NCBI GenBank assembly: GCA_937871285.1 | Contig: CALMQS010000013.1 | Coordinates: forward strand, 61,591-125,590 | Direction of reading: 5' to 3' | From: an uncultured Sphingobacteriales bacterium | GTDB taxonomy: Bacteria; Bacteroidota; Bacteroidia; Chitinophagales; Chitinophagaceae | Length of the DNA: 64,000 nucleotides | Part shown: positions 17,729 through 25,428 of the stretch, piece by piece | Position numbering within the stretch: the first letter of the stretch is position 1 | Layout: each line of letters starts with the position of its first letter | Notes under the pieces: model-generated | The model's input: the letters and a program-made list of their open reading frames with translations, nothing else | Database searches by the model: none | What the model was told of the DNA's origin: nothing | Program-made: the position numbers and the translations under genes

Positions 17729-20098
17729 ATGAATCAGCCCAACAGGAATTCTTTTTCGTGCTTATGCTTTTTGCTCCTGACTTTACCTGCATTAACGCAG
17801 GTTAAAATTTATGTAGCGCCTAATGGCAATGACAATAACCCGGGTACAATTTCCCGTCCTTTTAAAACGCCTGAGCACGCCATTGCGCATTCCCTTGGTG
17901 ATCACAATAAAAACAAAGCGGTATCGGTTGAGCTGCGGCAGGGCGTTTATTACTTAGATAAAACCATTGTAATTAACGCTGCCGGATTTTTGCCGGCCTC
18001 GCTGCAAATCAAAGCATATGTCAACGAAAAGGTTACCATCAGCGCGGGCAAACGCCTCAACCTGAAATGGAAACCTTATAAGAACGGAATATATATGGCT
18101 ACTGTTCCTGCAGGCGCTTCCTTTGAAAGACTCTATGTTAATCAAAAATTGCAACCCCTGGCGCGATACCCGGATTATGATTCCGCTGCCAGAATATTTC
18201 ATGGAACAGCCCCCGATGCTATCGCTCAGGAAAGGGTAAAACGCTGGAAAAACCCTGAAGGCGGGTATGTACATGCGCTGCACGCATACGAATGGGGCGG
18301 ATTTCATTATCGTATAACCGGCGTTGATGCCGGAGGAAATGTACAATTAGAAGGCGGGTGGCAGAATAACCGTCCGAATGAAATGCACAAAGCCTACCGT
18401 TTTGTTGAAAACATTTTTGAAGAATTGGACGCACCGGGAGAATGGTGGTTAGATAAAGCAAAACACCTGCTCTATTATTATCCACCCAAAGGAGTAAACC
18501 TGAACGATGCGCTTATTGAAGTGTCGCACCTGAAAAACAGTATCGAATTAAAAGGAAGCATGAGCAGTCCTTTACGAAATGTGCAGTTACTCAACCTGCA
18601 TTTTGCACATAATGAAAGGACGTTTATGGATACCAAAGAGCCGCTGCTGCGCAGCGACTGGACGATTTACAGGGGCGGCGCTGTTTTATTAGACGGAACG
18701 GAAAACTGCAAAATAGCGGATTGTGTTTTTGAAGGTATCGGAGGCAATGCTATCATGTTCAGCAATTATAATAAAAGGGATACGGTAACCGGGTGTCATA
18801 TCTATAATACCGACGCTAACGCGGTATGTTTTATTGGGGACACAAAAGCAGTTCGTTCTCCATCTTTCGGGTACGAAAATTATATTCCTTATAACCAGTT
18901 GGATAAAACGCCTGGGCCTTTAACCCATAACTTTCCACAGGAATGTATTGTTACCGACAATCTTCTGCACGACCTGGGCGATATTGAAAAACAGGCAACA
19001 GGTGTGCAGATAGAAGTGGCCGCATCCATTACCGTTAGCCATAACAGTATTTACCATACTTCGCGTGCAGGAATAAATATCGGCGATGGTTGTTTTGGCG
19101 GGCATATACTGGAGTTCAATGATGTATTTAATACCGTTCGGGAAACCGGCGATCATGGTTCCTTTAATTCATGGGGCCGCGACCGTTTCTGGGCGCCCGA
19201 CAGGAATTATATGGACAGCCTGGTGGCGGTTCACCCTGAGTTGGTCCTGCTTGACGCGCAAAAACAAACCATTATCCGCAACAACCGCTTCCGCTGTGAT
19301 CATGGCTGGGATATTGACCTCGATGACGGTTCATCCAATTATCATATTTACAATAATCTTTGTTTGAACGGCGGGCTTAAGCTGCGGGAAGGTTTTTACC
19401 GGGTAGTGGAAAATAATATCATGATCAATAACTCCTTTCATCCGCATGTATGGTTTAAGAACAGCGGCGATGTATTTGAAAGAAATATTGTAATGAAAAA
19501 ATATGCACCCATACAGGTTAACGACTGGGGAAAAAGCATTGACTACAATTTATTTCCCGATACTGCTGCATTGCATGACGCGCAGAGCAGGGGAACAGAC
19601 AAGCACAGCCTGGCAGGAGATCCGTTGTTTGCTGATCCTTCAAAGGGTGATTATACGGTTGCGGCTAATTCTCCCGCGCTTAAAGCGGGGTTCAGGAATT
19701 TCCCGATGAATGCCTTCGGTGTAAAAAAGCCTGCTTTAAAAAAAATAGCATTACAGCCGCAATTACCGGTATTGATAACAGATGAAGGATTAGAAAATAA
19801 ATCCGTTGCGGTATCATTCCTCGGAGGCGCCGTAAAATCTGTTGATGGTTTGGGCGATCGCTCAGCCTACGGACTTCCGGATGAAACAGGCGTCATTGTA
19901 TTATCAGCAGGAGAAACCAGTCTCTTATCTTTATCAGGATTACGGAACAAAGATGTTATCCGCGCTGCCGGTGGTAAAGCCATTGCAGATGTAAAGCAAC
20001 TGATAGATGTGTACCAGTCGCTGAACTGGACAGGTCAGATACCGGTTACGGTTATGCGTAATCAGCAATTGGTACACATAATACTTAAAACGAGGTAA
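17729..20098 (+). CDS. Secreted right-handed beta-helix protein with C-terminal PDZ domain (GH141-like)
   Basis: The 789-residue protein has a signal peptide ending near LTQ and then IYVAPNGNDNNPGTISRPF, the typical entry of beta-helix carbohydrate enzymes. Parallel beta-helix rungs fill about residues 270-620 (many N-x-I/F-x-x-N repeats such as ENCKIADCVFEGIGGNAI). The C-terminal 100 residues form a PDZ-like domain (LSGLRNKDVIRAAGGKAI). Helix plus PDZ is the layout of GH141-type proteins, a family with alpha-L-fucosidase and xylanase members, so a role in fucosylated glycan breakdown would suit the locus. This assignment is an inference; polysaccharide lyase-like functions are possible. Confidence 0.8.
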   Translation: MNQPNRNSFSCLCFLLLTLPALTQVKIYVAPNGNDNNPGTISRPFKTPEHAIAHSLGDHNKNKAVSVELRQGVYYLDKTIVINAAGFLPASLQIKAYVNEKVTISAGKRLNLKWKPYKNGIYMATVPAGASFERLYVNQKLQPLARYPDYDSAARIFHGTAPDAIAQERVKRWKNPEGGYVHALHAYEWGGFHYRITGVDAGGNVQLEGGWQNNRPNEMHKAYRFVENIFEELDAPGEWWLDKAKHLLYYYPPKGVNLNDALIEVSHLKNSIELKGSMSSPLRNVQLLNLHFAHNERTFMDTKEPLLRSDWTIYRGGAVLLDGTENCKIADCVFEGIGGNAIMFSNYNKRDTVTGCHIYNTDANAVCFIGDTKAVRSPSFGYENYIPYNQLDKTPGPLTHNFPQECIVTDNLLHDLGDIEKQATGVQIEVAASITVSHNSIYHTSRAGINIGDGCFGGHILEFNDVFNTVRETGDHGSFNSWGRDRFWAPDRNYMDSLVAVHPELVLLDAQKQTIIRNNRFRCDHGWDIDLDDGSSNYHIYNNLCLNGGLKLREGFYRVVENNIMINNSFHPHVWFKNSGDVFERNIVMKKYAPIQVNDWGKSIDYNLFPDTAALHDAQSRGTDKHSLAGDPLFADPSKGDYTVAANSPALKAGFRNFPMNAFGVKKPALKKIALQPQLPVLITDEGLENKSVAVSFLGGAVKSVDGLGDRSAYGLPDETGVIVLSAGETSLLSLSGLRNKDVIRAAGGKAIADVKQLIDVYQSLNWTGQIPVTVMRNQQLVHIILKTR

Positions 20099-20128
20099 TG
20101 CTGTTTACTATCACTGGTACTTTCCATA

Positions 20129-21187
20129 CTACAATTTTCCTGTAGTATAAGCGGCTTCCACACATTCCATAGTATAAATGCCATCCTCCACCGAGTTGTC
20201 TGGTATATACGTGAGGTCCGCTTTTGCTTTCATGATCTCCGCCATAGAGCCTATAAACGCATGGGGAAACCATGAGCCATTAACAGGTAAGACCTCCCAT
20301 TTAGGCGAAGCACTTTCATCTGATAAAATATATTCAAACTGATCCGGAACGCCTTCAGGATAATTCATCAGTAAGCCCATCCGTATTTTTATAGCGCCTT
20401 TTGTTCCTTCTATCTTAATATAGGCATCCTGGTTTTGTAAGCCAAATTCGTGGGCATGATTGGTTAAAATATTTGCCCTGACCATATCTCCATAATCCAT
20501 AATGATATTGGAACGAACAGAATGCAATGCATTCATTTTGGGATGACCTGTAGTTTTGGCATATATGCCTGAAGGGTTACCAAGAAGGTTCCGCACAAGA
20601 TCAATGTAGTGAATACTGTGGTATAAAATTTCCACCCGCGAAGCCTTAAAAAGAAAATCCCACAGGTGCCATGGCGTATATACATTCACGTAAATTTCCA
20701 CATCACAAATATCACCAAGCCATCCTCCGGCAATTATTTTTTTAGCCATAAGCATATAAGGCGCATAGCGGAGCTGGAAATTTATACCGGCCGTTATTTT
20801 CTTTTGCCTGCACAGTTCAAGTATGCGCTTGGCCTGCTCCAGGTTCTCTCCCATCGGCTTTTGTAATAATACAAAAGCATTGTCGGGCAGTTGCTCAATT
20901 ACACTAATCATGGCACTACCCGGTACTGCCACATCATATATAACTTCGGCGCCATTTTTTGAAACAAGTTCATTTATATTATTATACATAACCGGTATTT
21001 GAAAATCATGTGCAACTTTTACCGCTTTTTTATGATCAGGATCAAAAACGCCCGTCACGGAAAAATTTGCCAGCCGGTATGCAGGAAGATGCGCGGTTTG
21101 CACAATACCACCGGCTCCAATAATAACGATAGGCCATGTTACCGGAAGTTCGGGAATATTATAAACGATATTATTTAATGTATGCAT
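20129..21187 (-). CDS. Gfo/Idh/MocA-family NAD(P)-dependent oxidoreductase
   Basis: The product of about 352 residues carries the Rossmann motif IVIIGAGGIVQTAHLPAY near residue 20, the central VLLQKPMGENLEQA (the EKP-like block, here QKP) and a C-terminal alpha/beta substrate domain. Family members oxidise or reduce sugars and sugar acids in the cytoplasm. An earlier ATG would overlap the upstream transporter gene by 26 bases; the ATG chosen sits 10 bases after its stop. It is the last gene of the minus-strand fucose operon. It could provide a sugar dehydrogenase step. Replacement of the usual catalytic-motif Glu by Gln is worth noting. Confidence 0.88.
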   Translation of the reverse strand: MHTLNNIVYNIPELPVTWPIVIIGAGGIVQTAHLPAYRLANFSVTGVFDPDHKKAVKVAHDFQIPVMYNNINELVSKNGAEVIYDVAVPGSAMISVIEQLPDNAFVLLQKPMGENLEQAKRILELCRQKKITAGINFQLRYAPYMLMAKKIIAGGWLGDICDVEIYVNVYTPWHLWDFLFKASRVEILYHSIHYIDLVRNLLGNPSGIYAKTTGHPKMNALHSVRSNIIMDYGDMVRANILTNHAHEFGLQNQDAYIKIEGTKGAIKIRMGLLMNYPEGVPDQFEYILSDESASPKWEVLPVNGSWFPHAFIGSMAEIMKAKADLTYIPDNSVEDGIYTMECVEAAYTTGKL

Positions 21188-21197
21188 GGCAGTAGGT

Positions 21198-22250
21198 TTA
21201 AAATTGCCCGAGATAATTCCCATAGGTTAAAATTACCACAGACACAATAAGCGTAAAAATCGCAGCAATCAAATAAAACCGTGTTGATTTACCGCTGTTC
21301 ACCCATTCCTTCAGTAATATTCCAAGTAAGGTGCTTATCAATACAAGCATGATCATGTGAATGGCCCAACTGGTAAATTTATAGGCGCCCATACGCACAT
21401 GCCCCAACCCGTAAAAGAAAAATTGCGTATACCATAATACACCTGTTATAATAGCAAGGATATAGTTTAAAGATAAGACAGCTTTTCTTCCTGTTGATGC
21501 GGAACGCAAAGAGAGATATTCCCTGAATGTTTTTTGTTTTACATGAAGGTAAATACAATATATCATGGTACTGAGGAAAGCGCCTGTATTAGAGAACAGG
21601 TATATCACATTTCCCTGGAAATGACCTGCCCCGTATTGGGCTGCCACATCGGCAATGGGTTGTCCCTGGTCTAAAGAAAATCCATATACGGCTGAAAGCA
21701 CGCCGGCCAAAATGCACAATGGCAAGCCTATTGATAAAGAAAACATCGTTTGGGAACTGCTGCGCTTTGCAAGATCTTTTTCTTTTGAATGTCCTGCCAG
21801 TCCGCATAATGCAATACCTATTGCGCCAATAGTAATACCACATATTATCCAACCGCCGCCTGTGCCACTTAATACGGCACCTAATTCGTCACGATAAAGT
21901 GGTGGCAGCAATGTACCGAGCACGCAGGAAATACCAACGGAGACGGCATAGGTAAGCGAGAATCCTACATAGCGGATAGCCAGGCCAAAAGCAGTTCCTC
22001 CAATACCATACAACGTTCCTAATATAAATGACCTCCACATCGCATCACCCGGGGCTTCAGCTAATACCTGAACCAAATGAGGGATAGTGATCCATGCTAC
22101 TATAACAGGCAACAGGAGCCAGCAAACAGCAGCCTGCATCAGCCAGTAAGTTTGCCACGACCATGATACGGTTTTTTTTTGCGGCGTATAACAAACCGAT
22201 GCGGAAAAAGCGCCGATGCCATGTAAAAGAATACCAAAAAGTAAATTCAT
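21198..22250 (-). CDS. RhaT-type L-rhamnose/proton symporter family transporter
   Basis: The roughly 350-residue integral membrane protein has about ten hydrophobic segments. The segment LGTLYGIGGTAFGLAIRYVG followed by ISCVLGTLLPPL is close to the RhaT signature. RhaT transports L-rhamnose with protons across the inner membrane; Bacteroidota homologues may also serve L-fucose or other 6-deoxysugars. The start MNLLFGILLHGIGAF is preferred over a 15-codon extension that lacks hydrophobic character. It is placed between the lactonase and oxidoreductase genes, consistent with sugar uptake for the oxidative pathway. Confidence 0.88.
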   Translation of the reverse strand: MNLLFGILLHGIGAFSASVCYTPQKKTVSWSWQTYWLMQAAVCWLLLPVIVAWITIPHLVQVLAEAPGDAMWRSFILGTLYGIGGTAFGLAIRYVGFSLTYAVSVGISCVLGTLLPPLYRDELGAVLSGTGGGWIICGITIGAIGIALCGLAGHSKEKDLAKRSSSQTMFSLSIGLPLCILAGVLSAVYGFSLDQGQPIADVAAQYGAGHFQGNVIYLFSNTGAFLSTMIYCIYLHVKQKTFREYLSLRSASTGRKAVLSLNYILAIITGVLWYTQFFFYGLGHVRMGAYKFTSWAIHMIMLVLISTLLGILLKEWVNSGKSTRFYLIAAIFTLIVSVVILTYGNYLGQF

Positions 22251-22298
22251 GTAATTACGGGAATTGGATAATGATGAAGTATTACTGCATCGCAATGA

Positions 22299-23144
22299 TC
22301 AGAGCTTATAAAACTGTTCAGCATTTTTATGTAAAACCAGGTGCGCATCAGCTTCCTGTAAAAGGTCTGAGAGGATGTTCCGGTAAACTATCCAGTGATT
22401 TTCATAGGAACCCGCGAGCAGGCTCACCGGCCAGTCGCCACCGCAAAAACAGCGGCTGGTTCCAAATAATTCCAATGTATAGGCAATATATGGGCGGATA
22501 TCATCTGCAGTCCAGCCGGCGGGATTACCCGATGCGGTTCCCAGCCCGGAAATTTTAGCATATACGTTACTGTTACCGGCAATCGTTTTCATCAATTCTC
22601 CCCACCTTCCAAATTTTTTCTTTTCCGCAATAGGCGGCTGATTCAAATGATCAAGCACAATTTTAAGATCAGGGATTTTTTCCGAAACCTTTATGGCTGT
22701 CAGAAGATGATCATCGTTTATGCCCACCACATCATAAGGTATATGATGCATTGCCAGTATCTGCAGGCTTTCCAGCACTTCACTTTGCAGCAACCATGCA
22801 GGATCCTGCTCATTATGAATTAAATGCCTTACGCCTTTAAAATATTTTTCATTTAAAAAATTTTCATTCAGTATCCCGAATGTTTTGGCCGGATCCATCA
22901 AAGGCAGCCAGCCCACAACACCTGCAACCTGATCATACTTCCGCGCTGTTTCCAGCATGAATTCGGTATCCTGCATATTATTAGCGGCCTGTACCAGCAC
23001 CCCCTGTGTAACTTTCGCGGCCGGTAAAGAAGGTAGTAATTCCCCGAATAAATATGTGCGGTTTAATATGCTGGTATCATTTTTCAGCCAGTCGTATGCT
23101 GCTCTTTCCAGGTCCCAGATATGGATATGCGTGTCAATAATCAT
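22299..23144 (-). CDS. Amidohydrolase-family sugar lactonase (L-fuconolactonase/L-rhamnonolactonase-like)
   Basis: The 281-residue TIM-barrel protein starts MIIDTHIHIWD, the metal-binding HxH of the COG3618 amidohydrolases. It continues with FKGVRHLIHNEQDPAWL, LKIVLDHLNQPPI and a late FCGGDWPVSLL, where the Asp is the last active-site residue. This group includes L-fuconolactonase and L-rhamnono-1,4-lactonase, which open the lactone made by a sugar dehydrogenase. With L-fuconate dehydratase also in the window, L-fuconolactonase is the likely role. Confidence 0.87.
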   Translation of the reverse strand: MIIDTHIHIWDLERAAYDWLKNDTSILNRTYLFGELLPSLPAAKVTQGVLVQAANNMQDTEFMLETARKYDQVAGVVGWLPLMDPAKTFGILNENFLNEKYFKGVRHLIHNEQDPAWLLQSEVLESLQILAMHHIPYDVVGINDDHLLTAIKVSEKIPDLKIVLDHLNQPPIAEKKKFGRWGELMKTIAGNSNVYAKISGLGTASGNPAGWTADDIRPYIAYTLELFGTSRCFCGGDWPVSLLAGSYENHWIVYRNILSDLLQEADAHLVLHKNAEQFYKL

Positions 23145-23205
23145 TGCTTCTGTATTACTGTTTAGCCTGTGAGTAGGTTACTGCTATCATGTTTACTATA
23201 AGCAT

Positions 23206-24384
23206 TCAATCTTTTGCCTGCTCCTGTGCAATTACAGGCTTCGTTTGCCTGTACAGGTGATTTATTTTCTCCAGCACCTGAGCCGGGTTTCCGCCATGCT
23301 TCAGGTAATTCTGTACAGGTATTCCGGCTTCGTCCTGGAAATGCAGATATCCATTATACCGCGGCCGTACATAAGCTCTTTCCAATGCCGGCAGGGTATT
23401 TATAAAATAATCATTGGTGTTATGGTTTACATTTTCATCTTCCCACGCTTTTTTGTGTGCGGGTTGGCCTCCGTGTTCTACATATAGTGTTGTCTGAATA
23501 TTTTCCGATACGATCCATTCTGCAAACTGCAATGCCCGGGATTTATGCTTGCAAAATGCCGATACAGATAATCCCGTACCTCCCAGCGTACTACGTAAAC
23601 GGCTACCTGCAGTTTCAAATCTAACAAGATCTGTATAATGAAGAAGATATTTTGCATAGCCCTTTCTTGAATAGTTGGAATAGCCATACGCAAAAGGGCA
23701 GTACCAGAACTCATCTGAAGAAGACATCATTTCCGCTATGGCAATAGGATTACAATCAAACATTTCCGGGTTTATCCGGCTCCACAATGATCGCATGGCA
23801 TCCAATGCCTGCAGCCCGGTTTGCTTATCTATAACTTCTTCTTTATTTAAAAAAGGTTCTTTTCCAAAAGCTATACAAAGCATATAGAAGTTCATCAGCA
23901 GATCAATAGGAATAGCCGGCACCGCTACCCTGCCCATATCCGCCATTGCAATTACTTCCTCCCATGAGCCGGGTACCGGAATGCCTTGCTGTAACAACAA
24001 ATCTTTCCGGTAACTGGCAACAGGTGTGGCTGCGTCAATGGCTAAAGCCCACTGATACCCTCCATACTGATAGCTTTGATGGGAATAGCCTGTTGAATAT
24101 TTCAACTGATCCTGTAAGTAAGTTCCGGACAGGTACTGGTCTAACGGAAGCACACATTGCGTTGCAGCAGCACATCCAACCCAGGGATGATCTATGATCA
24201 GCAGATCGTACGCTTCTACCAGTTTTTCTATAGGGAAGTCGGCGAATTCCTGGAGGGTTCTTTTTTTCCAGGTAATATGAACTTCCGGGTAAAGCTCATT
24301 AAACCGTTGTGAAGCGGCAACCAACGGCGTATACCCCCTGCTATGCCCCCAGGTTATCCCCTTTAATTCAATCATTCCGGACAT
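23206..24384 (-). CDS. Solute-binding protein (ABC family 1 type) lacking a signal peptide
   Basis: This 392-residue protein has the fold pattern of family 1 extracellular solute-binding proteins: GITWGHSRGYTPLVAAS, FNELYPEVHITWKKRTLQEF, YDLLIIDHPWVG, and a conserved central GIPVPGSWEEVI. It begins directly at the mature-domain strand ([15 protein letters not shown]) with no leader, and no ABC permease or ATPase is encoded nearby. It is therefore probably cytoplasmic. Its ATG overlaps the stop of the upstream MaoC gene by one base (TGATG), indicating translational coupling. The same block holds two MaoC and two CaiB/BaiF genes, so it may bind a CoA-pathway ligand or sugar acid rather than serve import. 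Role unknown. Confidence 0.8.
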   Translation of the reverse strand: MSGMIELKGITWGHSRGYTPLVAASQRFNELYPEVHITWKKRTLQEFADFPIEKLVEAYDLLIIDHPWVGCAAATQCVLPLDQYLSGTYLQDQLKYSTGYSHQSYQYGGYQWALAIDAATPVASYRKDLLLQQGIPVPGSWEEVIAMADMGRVAVPAIPIDLLMNFYMLCIAFGKEPFLNKEEVIDKQTGLQALDAMRSLWSRINPEMFDCNPIAIAEMMSSSDEFWYCPFAYGYSNYSRKGYAKYLLHYTDLVRFETAGSRLRSTLGGTGLSVSAFCKHKSRALQFAEWIVSENIQTTLYVEHGGQPAHKKAWEDENVNHNTNDYFINTLPALERAYVRPRYNGYLHFQDEAGIPVQNYLKHGGNPAQVLEKINHLYRQTKPVIAQEQAKD

Positions 24385-24827
24385 CAGGTTAATCTTTTTT
24401 GAGCTAACAATATATGTTCACAAGCCATTACAATTTCATTGCACTGGTTGTACACTTCTACCAGCTCAGTAACTAAACCCTGAGCAGGGTTTTTATACTC
24501 TTTTTTGCCTTTTACCGTAACTTTTACTTTTATGGTATCGCCAATATGCACAGGCTTTATGAACCGAAGCCTTTCATAGCCGTAGGTAAACGCTACTTCA
24601 TTGATTTGAGAAGCTGTCATTCCAACGGCTACGCTGAATATGAGCGTACCGTGCGCTATGCGTTGTTTGAATGGTTGGGTTTTGCACCATTCGGCATCCA
24701 TGTGGTGAGGGAAAAAATCGCCGGTTTGCCCTGCGTGTAATACAATATCTGTTTCCGTAATGGTACGCCCGATGGTATCCCGTACTGTTTGTTCTGTATA
24801 ATCTTCAAAATATATTTTAGTAAACAT
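24384..24827 (-). CDS. MaoC-like hot-dog dehydratase (catalytic dyad present)
   Basis: The product of about 147 residues is a single hot-dog domain. The hydratase motif reads GDFFPHHMD, keeping the Asp and His of the (R)-enoyl-CoA hydratase signature D-x-N-P-x-H-x-D, though Asn is Phe. Further hallmarks are [14 protein letters not shown] and [14 protein letters not shown]. It should add water to, or remove it from, an acyl-CoA. An in-frame TTG three codons earlier was rejected. It is coupled to the solute-binding protein gene and preceded by a paralogous MaoC gene, suggesting the two proteins pair. Confidence 0.88.
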   Translation of the reverse strand: MFTKIYFEDYTEQTVRDTIGRTITETDIVLHAGQTGDFFPHHMDAEWCKTQPFKQRIAHGTLIFSVAVGMTASQINEVAFTYGYERLRFIKPVHIGDTIKVKVTVKGKKEYKNPAQGLVTELVEVYNQCNEIVMACEHILLAQKRLT

Positions 24828-24906
24828 AGCAATCAAAGATTTGATATTTGAATTTTTAGATTAGATTTGAGATACTACAAGCTCTATCATTAATCAATAT
24901 AAAATC

Positions 24907-25410
24907 TCAAATTTTAAATTGTTCCGGTTCGCGATATTTTACCGTTTGCAGATGCTCGCAATATAACACCAGTTCGCCTTCGTTCTTAAATATTTCATAA
25001 CAGGCCCTGTATAGCCCCATGTCTTTATATTTCGGTTGCTTGTCCAGATCGGTTTTGATCGTATAGATCGTATCGCCAATAAATACAGGTTTTATAAACC
25101 TTAGCTTATCATACCCATAGCTAAATGCATTTACACAATTGGTTGCCACCAGGCCCAACCCGGCGCTAAACACAAATGCTCCTGCCACCAGCCGCCGGCC
25201 AAATATACCCTCTTCCTTAGCAAAAATTTCATCTGCCACGTAAGGATGCATATCAAGCATCAAAGCATTAAACTGCATGCTTTCCCCTTCACTTATTGTT
25301 CTTCGTATGGAACGTATGCTTGTTCCCGGAACAATATCTTCATAAAACCAGTTTTCTGCATTCCATACCGGGATGTCTTTGTGTTTAGATGCGTCTTTAT
25401 TCGGGTTCAT
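24907..25410 (-). CDS. MaoC-like hot-dog protein lacking the catalytic histidine
   Basis: The 167-residue paralogue of the neighbouring MaoC protein shares [15 protein letters not shown] and [14 protein letters not shown]. At the active-site motif it has LDMHPYVAD: the Asp is kept, but the residue aligned to the catalytic His is Val, with a His three positions earlier instead. It probably is not an ordinary hydratase on its own. Heterodimeric hydratases with one inactive hot-dog subunit are known (HadAB type), which this pair could resemble. It lies 18 bases after the DUF5703-type gene stop. Confidence 0.85.
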   Translation of the reverse strand: MNPNKDASKHKDIPVWNAENWFYEDIVPGTSIRSIRRTISEGESMQFNALMLDMHPYVADEIFAKEEGIFGRRLVAGAFVFSAGLGLVATNCVNAFSYGYDKLRFIKPVFIGDTIYTIKTDLDKQPKYKDMGLYRACYEIFKNEGELVLYCEHLQTVKYREPEQFKI

Positions 25411-25428
25411 ACAAACAGCATTATTTCA

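Noticed and set aside
20129..21223. Longer Gfo/Idh start overlapping the RhaT-type gene by 26 bases
   Set aside because: The extra residues precede the Rossmann domain without conservation, and a good ATG lies 10 bases after the upstream stop.
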